Positions 46,456 through 57,500 of a stretch of DNA of 64,000 nucleotides are shown in pieces. Both the position numbers and the translations under genes were made by a program. The notes beneath the pieces were generated by a model, which ran no database searches, was not told the DNA's origin, and worked only from the letters and a program-made list of their open reading frames with translations. The stretch covers positions 124,001-188,000 of the forward strand of contig LWRO01000006.1 in NCBI GenBank assembly GCA_001657325.1, written 5' to 3'. Positions within the stretch are counted from its first letter, which is position 1, and every line of letters begins with the position of its first letter. Source of the DNA: Geitlerinema sp. BBD 1991-9. GTDB lineage: Bacteria; Cyanobacteriota; Cyanobacteriia; Cyanobacteriales; Geitlerinemataceae.

Positions 46456-49400
46456 GAATCCCCTCGATCCTCCAAATCCATAAAAGGAATACCCCAATCT
46501 ACCGCAAGACGCAAGCGATCGCCCAAACGAAATCGTAACCCCAACCCCGCCGAAACCAACGCATTTCGTTCGGGATCGTTGCGATCGTCGCTATTCCAAA
46601 CCACCCCCGCATCGACAAACGGAACGATATCCAATTGACCGTTCCACTGCGGAATTTGCAACACCGGAACGCGCAATTCCACCGATCCTAAAATGCCATT
46701 GTCCGCCAACAGTGCATCTTGGCGATAGCCTCGGGCGGTGGAGCGTCCCCCCAAACTAATTTGCTCGAAGGGAACCAGCGCATCTGGGGTTAGCTGTACG
46801 TCGCCGCGAACCACCAACAGGGAATTTCCGACGTTTTCCAAACGACGCACCCACTGCGTTTGTCCCCGCCACGCGAAAAACTGACTGTCCGGTTCGTTGT
46901 CGTTCGTCGTCGCATCGAACCAGTTCACCCCCAAATTAAACTCCGATCGAACCGCAAAAACATAATCGTTCCCTTGTCGCGTCCAATCTTGAAAAAAACG
47001 CAAAACTGAAATCTTTGTTTCCCCATCGTCCTCTGCACCGGGAGACAGGGGAAAATCAAAACCGAGAATTGACGTTTGACTTTCCCGACGGGAGGCGGTG
47101 AAACCGATGGCGAATTCCTCAAAGCGATTCCGCTGACTCCCCACCCCTGGAACTTCCACCACCCGCAGCAGCGGTTGACGAACCGTTAACTCGTACTGGC
47201 GAGAATCCGCTTCGATGTCTAAAGAACGAAAGGGCGATTCCACCACTTCGTTCGCCCCCGTGTCGTAGCCGAAACGCAAGGTTCCCCCAGAACGGTTGAA
47301 AGGGACGGTGTAGCTAACTCCCCATTCGTCGCTTCCGTCGGTGTGGGCGTAGCTGACGCGGGCGGTGTCGCCGAATCCGAGTAAGCTGTTGAATTGCAGG
47401 CGAGCTTGTTGGCGGAAGGTTCCCACGCTTGGGGAGCGGTTGTTGTCGAGGCGGATGTCGGCGGTGATGGGGGAGGCGGCTTCGACGTTGAGGCTGAGGC
47501 GGTTGGTTTCCGGGCGCACTCCGGCGGACAGTTCGGCGGCGACGGTGACGATTCGATCGTCGAGTTGCAGGAGTTGCAGGGTTTGCAGGAGTTGGGTTTG
47601 GTTGACGAGATCGCCGGTTTCGACTCCCAAGCGGGAACGGACGTAACTGGGGTTGAGTCGTCCGCGAACGGATACGTCGATGTCTTCAAATTTCGATTCG
47701 GAGGCTTGCAGAACGAGGGTTCCATCGCGGCTGGTTTGGGGCGGAACGTACACGCCGGAGGTGATGTAGCCTCGTTCTCGGTAGTGTTGGCTGAGTTCGT
47801 CTGCGGCTTGTTGGACTTCGGCGAAACTGAGGGGGCGATTTCGGTATTTGTCGAGGATTCGATCGATCTCTTCGGGTTCTAAAACCGTACTCCCTTGCAG
47901 TGTTAAATCGGAAATCGTCACGGTGTCGGGGACAGTTCCCGGTTCGAGGTGGTCGAGATTGGAATTATCGAGATTGGATTTCTGGGTGTTGGGTTCGCAG
48001 GAGCCTGGTTGTTGGAAACGATCGTTCGCGTTTTGCGGAGCGGGTAACAGTTGGAGATCGCCGTTTTCGTTAATTATCCAGCTTTGGGCTTCGATGAGGC
48101 GTTCTACGGGTTCTTGGGTGACGGGTTCGTCCGTTGCATCGTCGGTGTTTTCGTCGAGGGGAATTGCACGAATATCTTCCCAAGGTTGGCTTCCCGTCAA
48201 CGGATCGTTGGGTGTGGGGGGTAAGCCGCCCCGTCCCGTTTGGACGAACTCGCTGTCTCCGCCGCCGATTTGACAGGGATTTCGATCGAGCGGTGCAGCG
48301 GCGAAACGATCTTCGAGTTCAACGAGTCCTTGCGTGGGATCGACATCGGGAGCGACAATTTCGACGGTTCCGTTGAGTGCGGGGTCAGTCAGAGAAATGG
48401 CGGTAATGAGGTTTCGATCGTCGGTCGTGGGGTCGAAATTCAGTAGGTTTTCTTCGCCAATTTCCGCAACCAGTTCTTCTCGGCTGAGGGGTTCTAATCC
48501 TAAAACGATATCGTCGGCGGTAATGTCGATCGCACCGCCGCGTCCGTTGAAGGCGTTCGCTGCAATGTTGCTGTTTTCTAATCCGACGAGGGTATTTGTA
48601 TTGATGGTGATGTTCCCTCCCGTTCCCGCTCGATCTGGTTGTCCCGAAGTGGTGGAGATTTGAGCGTTTTCGAGGAGGCGAACGTCGTCGGCGTTGACGA
48701 ATAAATTGCCCCCTTGGCCGAAAGCGGCTTCGGCGGTGAGTGCTCCGCCGTTTTCGATGCGGAGATCCTCGGCGTTGAGGGTGACGTTTCCGGCGAGTGG
48801 GCTTCCGACATCGGCATTGACGCTAATCTGGGCGAGATTTGCAATGGTTAGAAAAGGGGTATTAATGGTGACGTTGCCCGCTTCACCGGGATCGATTTCT
48901 TCGGGAAAACGTCGTTCCCGAACCGCTCGAGCAGTGATGCGACTGGGAAGCAAACCATCCTCGTCGATGATGGGATTGAATGGGGCATTAGAGGGCAGAG
49001 AGACGGGATCGTTCGATCGACCGCTCACCTGTACTGACTCAGAAGCCGTTACCGTAACGCGGCCACCATTTCCCGCCGCAAAGGTATCGGCAGAAATTGC
49101 TGCCCCATCGCGAACCGTCAAGCGTCCCGTCGAAATGTTTAAATTGCCGCCATTCCCCGCCATGTCAGGCTGAATTCGGCCTTGAGATTGAACGACAATA
49201 CTGGTGGGCGAGTTGTAGTCAGGAGAAGTTCCCACGAGATCGATCGACTCGTGAGCCGTAACCGTTACGTTGCCGCCATCCCCCGTGCCAAAGGCGATCG
49301 CCTGAATTTGTCCACCGCTATCGAGGGCGAGTCGATCGACGTTCACATTAATATCTCCCCCCGGTTGTGCGCCCCGAGTTGAGGCAACGATCGAAGCGCG

Positions 49401-50912
49401 ATCGCTCACCCGTAACTCGCTTGCTTCGATCGTCAAATCCCCTGGCGCTCCAAGGTTTGCCGGTTCAACTTGACGAGATGGAACCGCTCCCACATCGAGA
49501 CGAGTCTCTTGAAAATTCTGTTCAATTCCTCGAACTTCTACCAAATCCGCCGCGATCGAAATATTTCCACCGTCTCCATACCCCATTGTCATCGCGCCGA
49601 CAATACCGCCATCGCACACTAACAACTCTCGGGTTTCGATAACGATATTTCCCGCGTTCCCCGTTGCTTGAAACTCGATCGTTTCCAGAGGCTGCACTTG
49701 CGAGAGAATACTGCTTCGTCGAGTCCCATCGATCGAGATACCAATGCCATCGACGAGAACCGTATCGGCGGAAATTCTCAGATCGCCACCGTTACCGGAG
49801 GCTGCGGTTCCTGTCGAAATCTGCGCCCCGTTGCGAATCGAAAGGTCGATCGTATCGATGAAAAGATTGCCCGCATTTCCACTCCCCTGTGTTTGCGAAA
49901 ACAATCCAGCGGACTCCAACAGCGGAAGTTCGCCAGATTCCGAACCGTTTTCAGAACCCGGTTGTACGTCTCCTGTCAGATCGATCGTTGCAGCCGAGAT
50001 TACAAACGTCCCACCATCTGCATCGAAAGTACTGCTTGTAATCCCAGAGTCAGAGATGAATAGCTGACCCGATCGAATTTGGATATCGCCACTTCCCATT
50101 TCCGGGTTGCTGTCTGATGCGTGCAAACCGCTGGCATCAACCACAGAATTTTCAGACAAACGAATGGTTCCAAATTGGTCTATCCCGTCGTAACCCAAAC
50201 GATAACCGTTAGAAACGGCATTCAAACTCACCGTTCCCGAACCCGCCACGCTCCCGAGTTCAATACGTCCGCCGAAATTTGTCGCGTTACCCCCTTCAAA
50301 TAGGAGATCGCCGCCAGCAAAAATCAAGCTGTTGTTCGAGTTCACGGTTAACCCAGTGGGTAAATTAATGCTATTTAGACCCTCTACAGAAGCTTGAGAG
50401 GTATTGGTAATCGAACCGGGGGTTTCGCCAAACTGCAAACCCAGGGGAGCGGAGACAGACAGCAGCGGCGAAGGTTGACGAGCATCGAACTCGCTCCCGT
50501 CGGCGAATTGTATGCTGTCGGCGGTGGTAGCGACGAACGAACCTCCGATTTTCAGTTGAGCGTTTCGCCCGAAAATAATGCCGTTGGGATTGAGGAAAAA
50601 CAGACTCGCTCCCTGAGTTTCTAAAATTCCCTCAATTCGCGAAATATTGTTTCCCGTGATGCGGCTAAAAATCGTTTCGATTCCCGCGTCATTTTCAAAC
50701 AACGCGGTCGCGTTTTCGGGAATTGAGAACTCCTCGAAACTGTGAAATAGGTTATTTCCCGCAGCCGTTCCCCCCTGAATGCGGAAGGTTTCGCCTTCCA
50801 AAGTGACGGTGGAGTTTTCTAGGAGGGTGGCATCGGGGACGATTTGCGCCGTGACGGGTGTGGCGATCGAAAAGATTGCTAGAGCGAGGGTAGATGGGGA
50901 TAGGGAAGACAT
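46407..50912 (-). CDS. Fused two-partner secretion protein: FHA-type passenger plus POTRA/FhaC barrel
   Basis: A 1501-residue outer-membrane protein. A signal peptide (LALAIFSIATPVTAQ) leads to a TPS domain of filamentous-hemagglutinin type (about 25-170; FFLNPNGIIFGRNAQLKIGG near 107). A beta-helix of repeats follows to about 860 (AGNVTINTPFLTIANLAQIS). After a disordered stretch come two POTRA-like domains (from about 998, DLTLQGSTVLEPEEIDRILD; then DIDVSVRGRLNPSYVRSRLG) and an FhaC/ShlB-type barrel (about 1150-1501), with the loop GGRSTARGYRQD. Normally passenger and transporter are separate genes. ATG 50912 is preferred over TTG 50939. The CHAT gene overlaps its 3' end. Confidence 0.88.
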   Translation of the reverse strand: MSSLSPSTLALAIFSIATPVTAQIVPDATLLENSTVTLEGETFRIQGGTAAGNNLFHSFEEFSIPENATALFENDAGIETIFSRITGNNISRIEGILETQGASLFFLNPNGIIFGRNAQLKIGGSFVATTADSIQFADGSEFDARQPSPLLSVSAPLGLQFGETPGSITNTSQASVEGLNSINLPTGLTVNSNNSLIFAGGDLLFEGGNATNFGGRIELGSVAGSGTVSLNAVSNGYRLGYDGIDQFGTIRLSENSVVDASGLHASDSNPEMGSGDIQIRSGQLFISDSGITSSTFDADGGTFVISAATIDLTGDVQPGSENGSESGELPLLESAGLFSQTQGSGNAGNLFIDTIDLSIRNGAQISTGTAASGNGGDLRISADTVLVDGIGISIDGTRRSSILSQVQPLETIEFQATGNAGNIVIETRELLVCDGGIVGAMTMGYGDGGNISIAADLVEVRGIEQNFQETRLDVGAVPSRQVEPANLGAPGDLTIEASELRVSDRASIVASTRGAQPGGDINVNVDRLALDSGGQIQAIAFGTGDGGNVTVTAHESIDLVGTSPDYNSPTSIVVQSQGRIQPDMAGNGGNLNISTGRLTVRDGAAISADTFAAGNGGRVTVTASESVQVSGRSNDPVSLPSNAPFNPIIDEDGLLPSRITARAVRERRFPEEIDPGEAGNVTINTPFLTIANLAQISVNADVGSPLAGNVTLNAEDLRIENGGALTAEAAFGQGGNLFVNADDVRLLENAQISTTSGQPDRAGTGGNITINTNTLVGLENSNIAANAFNGRGGAIDITADDIVLGLEPLSREELVAEIGEENLLNFDPTTDDRNLITAISLTDPALNGTVEIVAPDVDPTQGLVELEDRFAAAPLDRNPCQIGGGDSEFVQTGRGGLPPTPNDPLTGSQPWEDIRAIPLDENTDDATDEPVTQEPVERLIEAQSWIINENGDLQLLPAPQNANDRFQQPGSCEPNTQKSNLDNSNLDHLEPGTVPDTVTISDLTLQGSTVLEPEEIDRILDKYRNRPLSFAEVQQAADELSQHYRERGYITSGVYVPPQTSRDGTLVLQASESKFEDIDVSVRGRLNPSYVRSRLGVETGDLVNQTQLLQTLQLLQLDDRIVTVAAELSAGVRPETNRLSLNVEAASPITADIRLDNNRSPSVGTFRQQARLQFNSLLGFGDTARVSYAHTDGSDEWGVSYTVPFNRSGGTLRFGYDTGANEVVESPFRSLDIEADSRQYELTVRQPLLRVVEVPGVGSQRNRFEEFAIGFTASRRESQTSILGFDFPLSPGAEDDGETKISVLRFFQDWTRQGNDYVFAVRSEFNLGVNWFDATTNDNEPDSQFFAWRGQTQWVRRLENVGNSLLVVRGDVQLTPDALVPFEQISLGGRSTARGYRQDALLADNGILGSVELRVPVLQIPQWNGQLDIVPFVDAGVVWNSDDRNDPERNALVSAGLGLRFRLGDRLRLAVDWGIPFMDLEDRGDSWQEEGLYFSIESLLF

Positions 50913-51092
50913 CGAAGACAAGGAGGACGAGGGAAACAAGGTAATACCATTTTAAATAATTAATGCAATAGATAAGCGTAGGGGCAAGTCTCTGTGCTTG
51001 CCCAATTTCAACAACGGGTAACTGTTCGCCGTAAAAGCTGTTTAGAACAGTATTGATTTGGAGGTTAACAACCCGATCGCCGTATTGTTTTT

Positions 51093-51326
51093 TTACAAAT
51101 AAAGAATGACTCGATCGGGGAATTTCCCCTCTCCCACTTTTTTGCCATCGACAAATATTTCAGCATTACCTGTGCTGCTGTGACCAACACGAGCGACACC
51201 ATCGGCATCGGTGTTAACGGGTTGACTCATCCCTCCTAAAAGTCCAGCAAATCCCAACCGGACTCGACAACCTCTTTTTCGTTTTTGGTTTTTGTAAACG
51301 ATAATTTTGCTAATGTGTTTACCCAT
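51093..51326 (-). CDS. Small Ig-like/carboxypeptidase-regulatory-like protein
   Basis: A 77-residue protein: basic start MGKHISKIIVYKNQKRKRGC, then a beta-sandwich-like repeat (VNTDADGVARVGHSSTGNAE, IFVDGKKVGEGKFPDRVILY). The NTDADGVARV pattern recalls the transthyretin-like fold that decorates surface proteins. It has no signal peptide. ATG 51326 has a strong AAGGAG site 7 nt upstream, which supports a real gene. Similar short proteins occur in cyanobacteria, but none has a known role. It lies between the fused secretion gene and the giant subtilase, same strand. Confidence 0.72.
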   Translation of the reverse strand: MGKHISKIIVYKNQKRKRGCRVRLGFAGLLGGMSQPVNTDADGVARVGHSSTGNAEIFVDGKKVGEGKFPDRVILYL

Positions 51327-51499
51327 AACTATCTCCTTGGTTGCGTCGATTTATGTTTTTATAGTTCTAGTTTGATTATATTTTACCGAATCGCAAAATA
51401 GTGAAACCTACATATTTCTTATTGAGATAAATCTTCGATTTTCGTTTTTTGCCATCGGGTATATTTCCGTATTTTATATCAACAAACGATCCGAAAACC

Positions 51500-51527
51500 G
51501 TAGGGGCGAACGGCCGTTCGCCCCTAC
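51500..51527. terminator. 28-bp perfect palindrome after the subtilase gene
   Basis: GTAGGGGCGAACGG and its complement meet at the centre without a loop. It starts 41 nt past the giant gene's stop on the minus strand. A shorter variant (GGGCGAAC/GTTCGCCC followed by CCTACAG) sits at 43444. This looks like a dispersed repeat that may terminate transcription. Confidence 0.6.
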
Positions 51528-51568
51528 AATGGCATTGATATTTATCGTACTACTACAGCGTCTTGAAG

Positions 51569-54500
51569 TTATCCCAAAGAACCGACACCCGCGACGATAT
51601 CGTTATCGCACTCAGGCGCAAGGGTGTAAACATAATCTCCATCCGGCAAGAGATCGCGATCGAACTTCAATACCATCGTATTCGAGCCAGTTGCGCCGAA
51701 TTGACCAAAGTTCAACCCGAACAGATTAGCATTATTCAACACTTCAACATCGCCAATTTTGGTTCCCGAAACCATGCTGTTGGGAACGTGGTGACTGAGA
51801 TTAAAGTAAGGATCGGTCGCACTCAAATCCGCCGAAGTGGGAGTTCCACCATGTTGGGTTATCCAATTGATATAACCCGAAAGACTGGCATCCCACAACG
51901 CCATCCCATTTTCCACTGCAATGTCAGTTGCTCGGACGTTGCGGTAAACGCCAAGTTCGCTAACTCCTGAGTCACTCAGTTCAGCAAACCGGATACCAAA
52001 TAACTCTCCGTTTGCACTGGCTGTATCGAGATTGTTACCCGAGAAATTGAATAGCAAATCGCCCCAACCCACGTGTCCGTCAGTAGCATACGCGCTGCTG
52101 ACTCCCGATAAGGGTAAATTCGAGTTGATAGCCAGGTAAATGCTGTCACTCGTTTCTTTCAAAGCAGTGCCGTAAATTTCATAGTGGGTTCCGCCTACGT
52201 CGTAGCCAGCCATACTATCGTTGAAGCTGTCGATGGAATACTGCCAATCTTTATTGACATAGGGCAGACTTCCCGAATCGTTGGGAATTTCGATGATTCC
52301 TTGACGTGGCGACCAACCTGGGAGTTCAGAAATGTATAGATCGCTCCAAAAATCGTTATCTCTGAAGTGTGTGAAATCTTCTCCTTCAAACACGCCATTT
52401 TTCACGTTGTTTGGTTCTCCAGTTCGAGCCAGCCAGTTGGTGTAAGAAACAGCCTCTCCACCGACCCACTGGAAGTCTCCTTCTCGGGCGTTATAAATCG
52501 GGCTGTCCGTGAAACCAATCCAAGCATCGATGGTTCCAAACGTATCGATAAGCCACTGATTTTCCGCCTCGTTTTCAATGGTGACTAAACGACCGCCGAG
52601 AGCTTCCGCGTGTTCTTGTGCGCCGAGCCAAGTATCGAATTGGCTGAGAACATAGCGGTTTCCGGTGTTGGGGTTGGTGTAAACGGGAGGATTAAAGGGG
52701 GTGGCGCTGTCGTCGATGGTAATTTGACCGATCGCTTGACTGGCCAAGGTATAATCACCGGGCTGAATTTCCACGATCGCCGTCTCAGGACTTTCAACTC
52801 GACCGTCAAAAATGCCGTGAATCGGAACCGTGATGAGTTTTTCACCCGCCGGAATCGTCACTTGATTCGGTAACGCCTCGTAATCTGCCCCAGGCGTGGC
52901 ACTTCCCGACACCGTTAAATCGAGCGTTAAATCTTGACTGAGATCGTCAAATCGTTGAATGACAATCTGTCCGGCGTTGCCATTCTCCCCAGCTTTCGCA
53001 TCTGTCACCATCATCGTGACGATGGGATTATCTAACTGGTTGGGATCGATTTCAGCAATGCCGTGGAGAATATGAGAACCTGGGCGATCGTTCCATTTCC
53101 CTTGGTTGGGGAAATTACCCATATCTTGGTGAAGATGTACTGAATCTTCTTCGCCCAAGTTGTTGGGTTCGCTGGGATGCCAGTTGGTGTAGGTGACAGG
53201 CTCTCCATTGACCCAGATAAACTCACCGCTAGAGCCGCCATACACAGGATTATCTGTGAAACCTATCCAGAGAATTTCGTTGGCACCAAAAGTATCAATG
53301 AGCCAATCCTGTTCGGCTTGGTCGTTGATGGTAACGAGATTACCGCCTAACGCCTCAGCTTGTGCTTGTGCGCCGTACCAAGTATCGCGTTCGGTGACAA
53401 TGTAGAGATTGCCCGTATCGGGATTTTCATAGATAAAAGAGCCGTAACGGGAAATCGTGGAACTGTCGGCGATCGTGGCAGTTCCGTTAATATCGCTACC
53501 TAAGATATAGTCGCTGCCACTCGTCAAAGTAATTTCGACCGTTTCATCACCTTCACCGAGCAAATCGTAATTGGGAACTACAGAAATCGTCGCGCCTTTT
53601 TGTCCCGGTTCTAAGGTAACGCTCCCCGCAAGCGGTTGATAGTCGCTGTCGCGGTTCGCGGTTCCACCGATTTGATAGTTCACCACCAGAGTTTCATCGA
53701 GGTTTTCCTCGCGGGTGACGGCGAAAACGGCTGCGTCACCATCTTCACTTGCTTCAGTATCGAGGACTTCAAGGTTAACCGTGGTCGCTGCTTCTAGTAA
53801 CAGAGTTTGTCCTAAGCTAGTCCGACCGAGTGCGTCAGTGACGGCTGTATTAATGATGAAATCGCCAGTATAGCCGTCACTCGGCGTGTACTGAACGTCA
53901 TCGAGAACGGCATTCACGGCTTCAACCGAACCCGTCACGCGGAATACACCGTCACTAAACTCGACGCTGGCACTATTGCTCGTATTGCTGCTCAGAATTC
54001 CCGCGTCTTTATCAGACAAACTCAAGATCGCCGTCATGGGATTTCCAGCAGGCGCACTGGCATGAACGTCATTGATATCCAGAGACGTACCCGGCGTATA
54101 GATTTGCTTCCAGTCGTATTTGCGAATGACAACATCCATCGAGCCGCTATAGGGTTGCCCATCTACCGAGCTGTGGGAGCGACCTAACGTATACAGCGAG
54201 TTGTTTGTCAATAGAATGTTGTCCATGGCATCCCAAGCGGGATAGGCCAGTTTTTCCGTCCAGTCAATTCGCTGTCCTTGAGGATCGAAGGCGGTGACTA
54301 AGCCATCAAAACTGCTTCCAGTCGTTTCAGATTGCGTCCCCGAGAGTAAAACATTGCCAAAGTCATCGATTTGTACGTCGCCGTAGGTTCCATAGTCGTA
54401 CTCAGAGGTTCCGAACTGTCGAGTCCATAGCAGTTCGCCATCTGAGTCGTATTTGGCAGCGAAAATATCGCCTTCCCCGAACTGAGTTTGTCCTGGGAAC

Positions 54501-57500
54501 GCGCCCCAAGTTACCCCATGAACGGCAATGTTTCCGTGGCGATCGATATCGATTCCATGAATGGCATCCTGGTCTGACGTTCCGAGTTGAAGTGTGCGAA
54601 CGATATTGCCATCGGTATCGATGCTGGCAACAAATCCATCGAGATAACCCTCATGGTTTTGACCCGGAAAAGCACCATAAATCCATCCCGCCATTTCCAA
54701 ACGATTTTCAGTGGCATTAAATCCCACATCCATCGGCACATGACTGGGTAGATCGATCTGTTTTGCCCAAATTTGATTGCCGCTCGTATCCCATTTGATA
54801 ACGATGGAATCATAGCCGTTTGAATTAGCGGAAGTACTATCGAACAATTCTCCCGCCGTATAGCCGACCGTATAAAGATTGCCGTCGTTGTCGGTGACAA
54901 CACCATCTAAAGCATCTTCTTGGGGGGTTCCCAATTGATGAGACCAAATGAGATTTCCGTCAGTATCGTATTTCGCAAAGAAGGCATCTCGCCCGCCTTG
55001 ATGAGCGCCAGCCAGCGAACTAAACGTACTTCCCGTAACGTACAGGTTGCCGTCTTTGCCAATGTCGATTTGGTTAAAGCGATCGCCTTCCGTACCTCCT
55101 AACAACTCTGTCCAAACTAAATTGCCTTTCGCATCGAATTTGCTGATGAAAGCATCGCCATGACCGTTTTCATAGTTGTTTCCGGCATTGGTGTTGTTGT
55201 GTAAATCTCCGAGGGTAAAGCCAACAATATAGCTATTGCCTTCTGCATCGACGGCGATATCTAGCGCTGAATCCCAGGATGGAGTGCCAATTTCTGTTGT
55301 CCAATGTTTAGTGGGTTCGACAAAAAGACTGGGAGGATCTGGCAATTCTGGTTCCGTTCCGTACAGGTTCAGTTTCCAACCCTTCCACTCTCCGCTGATG
55401 TCGTTTCCTTTCTCATCGAGAACCTGTAACGTCCACTCACCCTCAGAGGATTCACCCCAGAAACGAGGAGTGCTAAACGTCCAATATCCTTTTCGGAAGG
55501 GATCTTCGGGCGCTAAGTGCGGAATTTCAACATCGCTGATGTCCAGGTCGGGAATGCTGTGACGGAGAACGGTTTCGGTACCGTCGGGAGAGGTGAGGAT
55601 AACGCTGAGGTCGTTCCAGTCTTCGTGAGCGAAATCGGCAACCACTTCAACCCATTCGAGGGTGATGTCGGATTCGACTTCTACGCTGTCGCTCAAACCC
55701 ACCGTTCCGCCGTTGGGAAGGTCGTCGTTAACGTTGCGGAATTTCGTTTCAACACGGATTTCGGGGGTTACGGTCGTCCATTCGGCGGCCAGTTCGACGG
55801 CGGCTTTCGGGTTCACCGCGCCAAACCCGTATTGATAGTTAATGTCGTACCCTGCGCCGTTCGTCGTCCAACCGGATTCGGTACGGTTGTAGTCGGGATC
55901 GACTTCGTCGGGATGATGGTCGGGATCGACTTTATAGGACGTTTCAGCCAGGATGTGCTGGATGTCGCGGTTCGAGAGATGGGGGTTGACTTCCCGCATT
56001 AAAGCAACAACCCCAGAAACAAAGGGAGCGGCGGCGGAAGTGCCTCCGAAACCGCTTTTACCAGCGGGATAACCTACATAAGTATCTCGGCCGCGGTGGT
56101 TGATGTTAACCCCAGTGGTGACAATGTCAGTTCCGTTTGGGTTCCCCTCTAAGCCGTTGTTGGAGTAGGCGGAAACAAACGCGCCGGGATTGCTGTAGGG
56201 AGCGCGAACGATTTCGATTTCTCCCGCTTCACCTTTGAATGTAACGGCTCCGACTGCAATGGAGTGGCGACTGTTCGTTAGGGCGTAGTTGTTGACTTGA
56301 GCGTAGCCTAAGCCGCTACCGATGTCGCGACTGCGATCGTTCCCGGCGGAAAAGATGTAACTGTTCCCCAAACCGTCGAGTCCGTATTTTGCTCCAGATT
56401 CTAGGGCTGCGGTGGCTAGGGGTTGATGGACAAAGGGAAAAGCCCCCCAACTGTTATTGAAAATGTCGATTTCTGCGTTGCGTCGATCGTCGTATAAGGT
56501 CTGGGCAATTGTTGAACCGTAAATGTCGTAGTCGTAGTCGATCGCGTCGATGTTACCGATCAGCCGCAAGGCTGCAATGTCGGCGTTGGCTGCGATACCC
56601 CGCGTTCCCTTGTCTCCATCTTCGTCGGCGACAATACCCGCGACGGCTGTACCGTGGGGGTTAATCGTCGTGATTTCGATGGAAAACGAGCCGAGTTTCT
56701 CGACGACAGATTTCCAGGTTTCGGGAATTGGACCGTAGGTATCGTTGTAAAAATGAAGCTTCCAAGTGCCACCCGCAAAGCTACGATCGAATCCATCCGC
56801 CAATATTAGGGATAATTCTCCGGGGTTGTTTTCTTGGATAAAGTCACTGGCGGCAAAGTTTAAGTCATTCCAACCGGGGAAATACCAGGAGTAATTTCGC
56901 AGGCTAAACCAGTCACCGGGTATGTCGATCGAGTCTTCTGGAGAAACGAGTTCGATCGCGATATCTTGGAGTGCTTTGAGTTCGCTTGGGGTCAGAGAGG
57001 TATTCTCGAAATGAACGTCAACATCCACCACAACCCCAGTCAGCGTCACGGGAATGTCAAAGGTAAAGCTGTCTTTCGAGAAATCGTCGATTTTGAGATC
57101 GACATTAAAACTCTCGATCGATTGCGGAAAAGGATCGTCGTCGCCGTCGGTGTAGTCGTAACTTAAATCGGGACGATAGCGACCTCCGGTTTCGGGGTTG
57201 AATTCGATGTGGTCGTATTTCAAGCCGTCATCGACGATCGCCACGACAACGCCTTCACCGGAGAGGAATTCGCCAGTTGGATAGCGAAGGGCTGGATGCT
57301 CCCAAACGCCGATAATGTTGGAGTTGGGGTCGCTCGGATCGATGGGTTGATGCAGCGACCATTGCTCGTCTTCAAGATAATCAGGATCGCGTCCCAATAA
57401 ACGCAGGGGAATCGGAACGTCGGGATAGGCGACTTCGACGGTTGGCGTATTGACGATCGATGCAGTAATCTCTGCTGCACTCAATCCGTCGTCGAAATCC

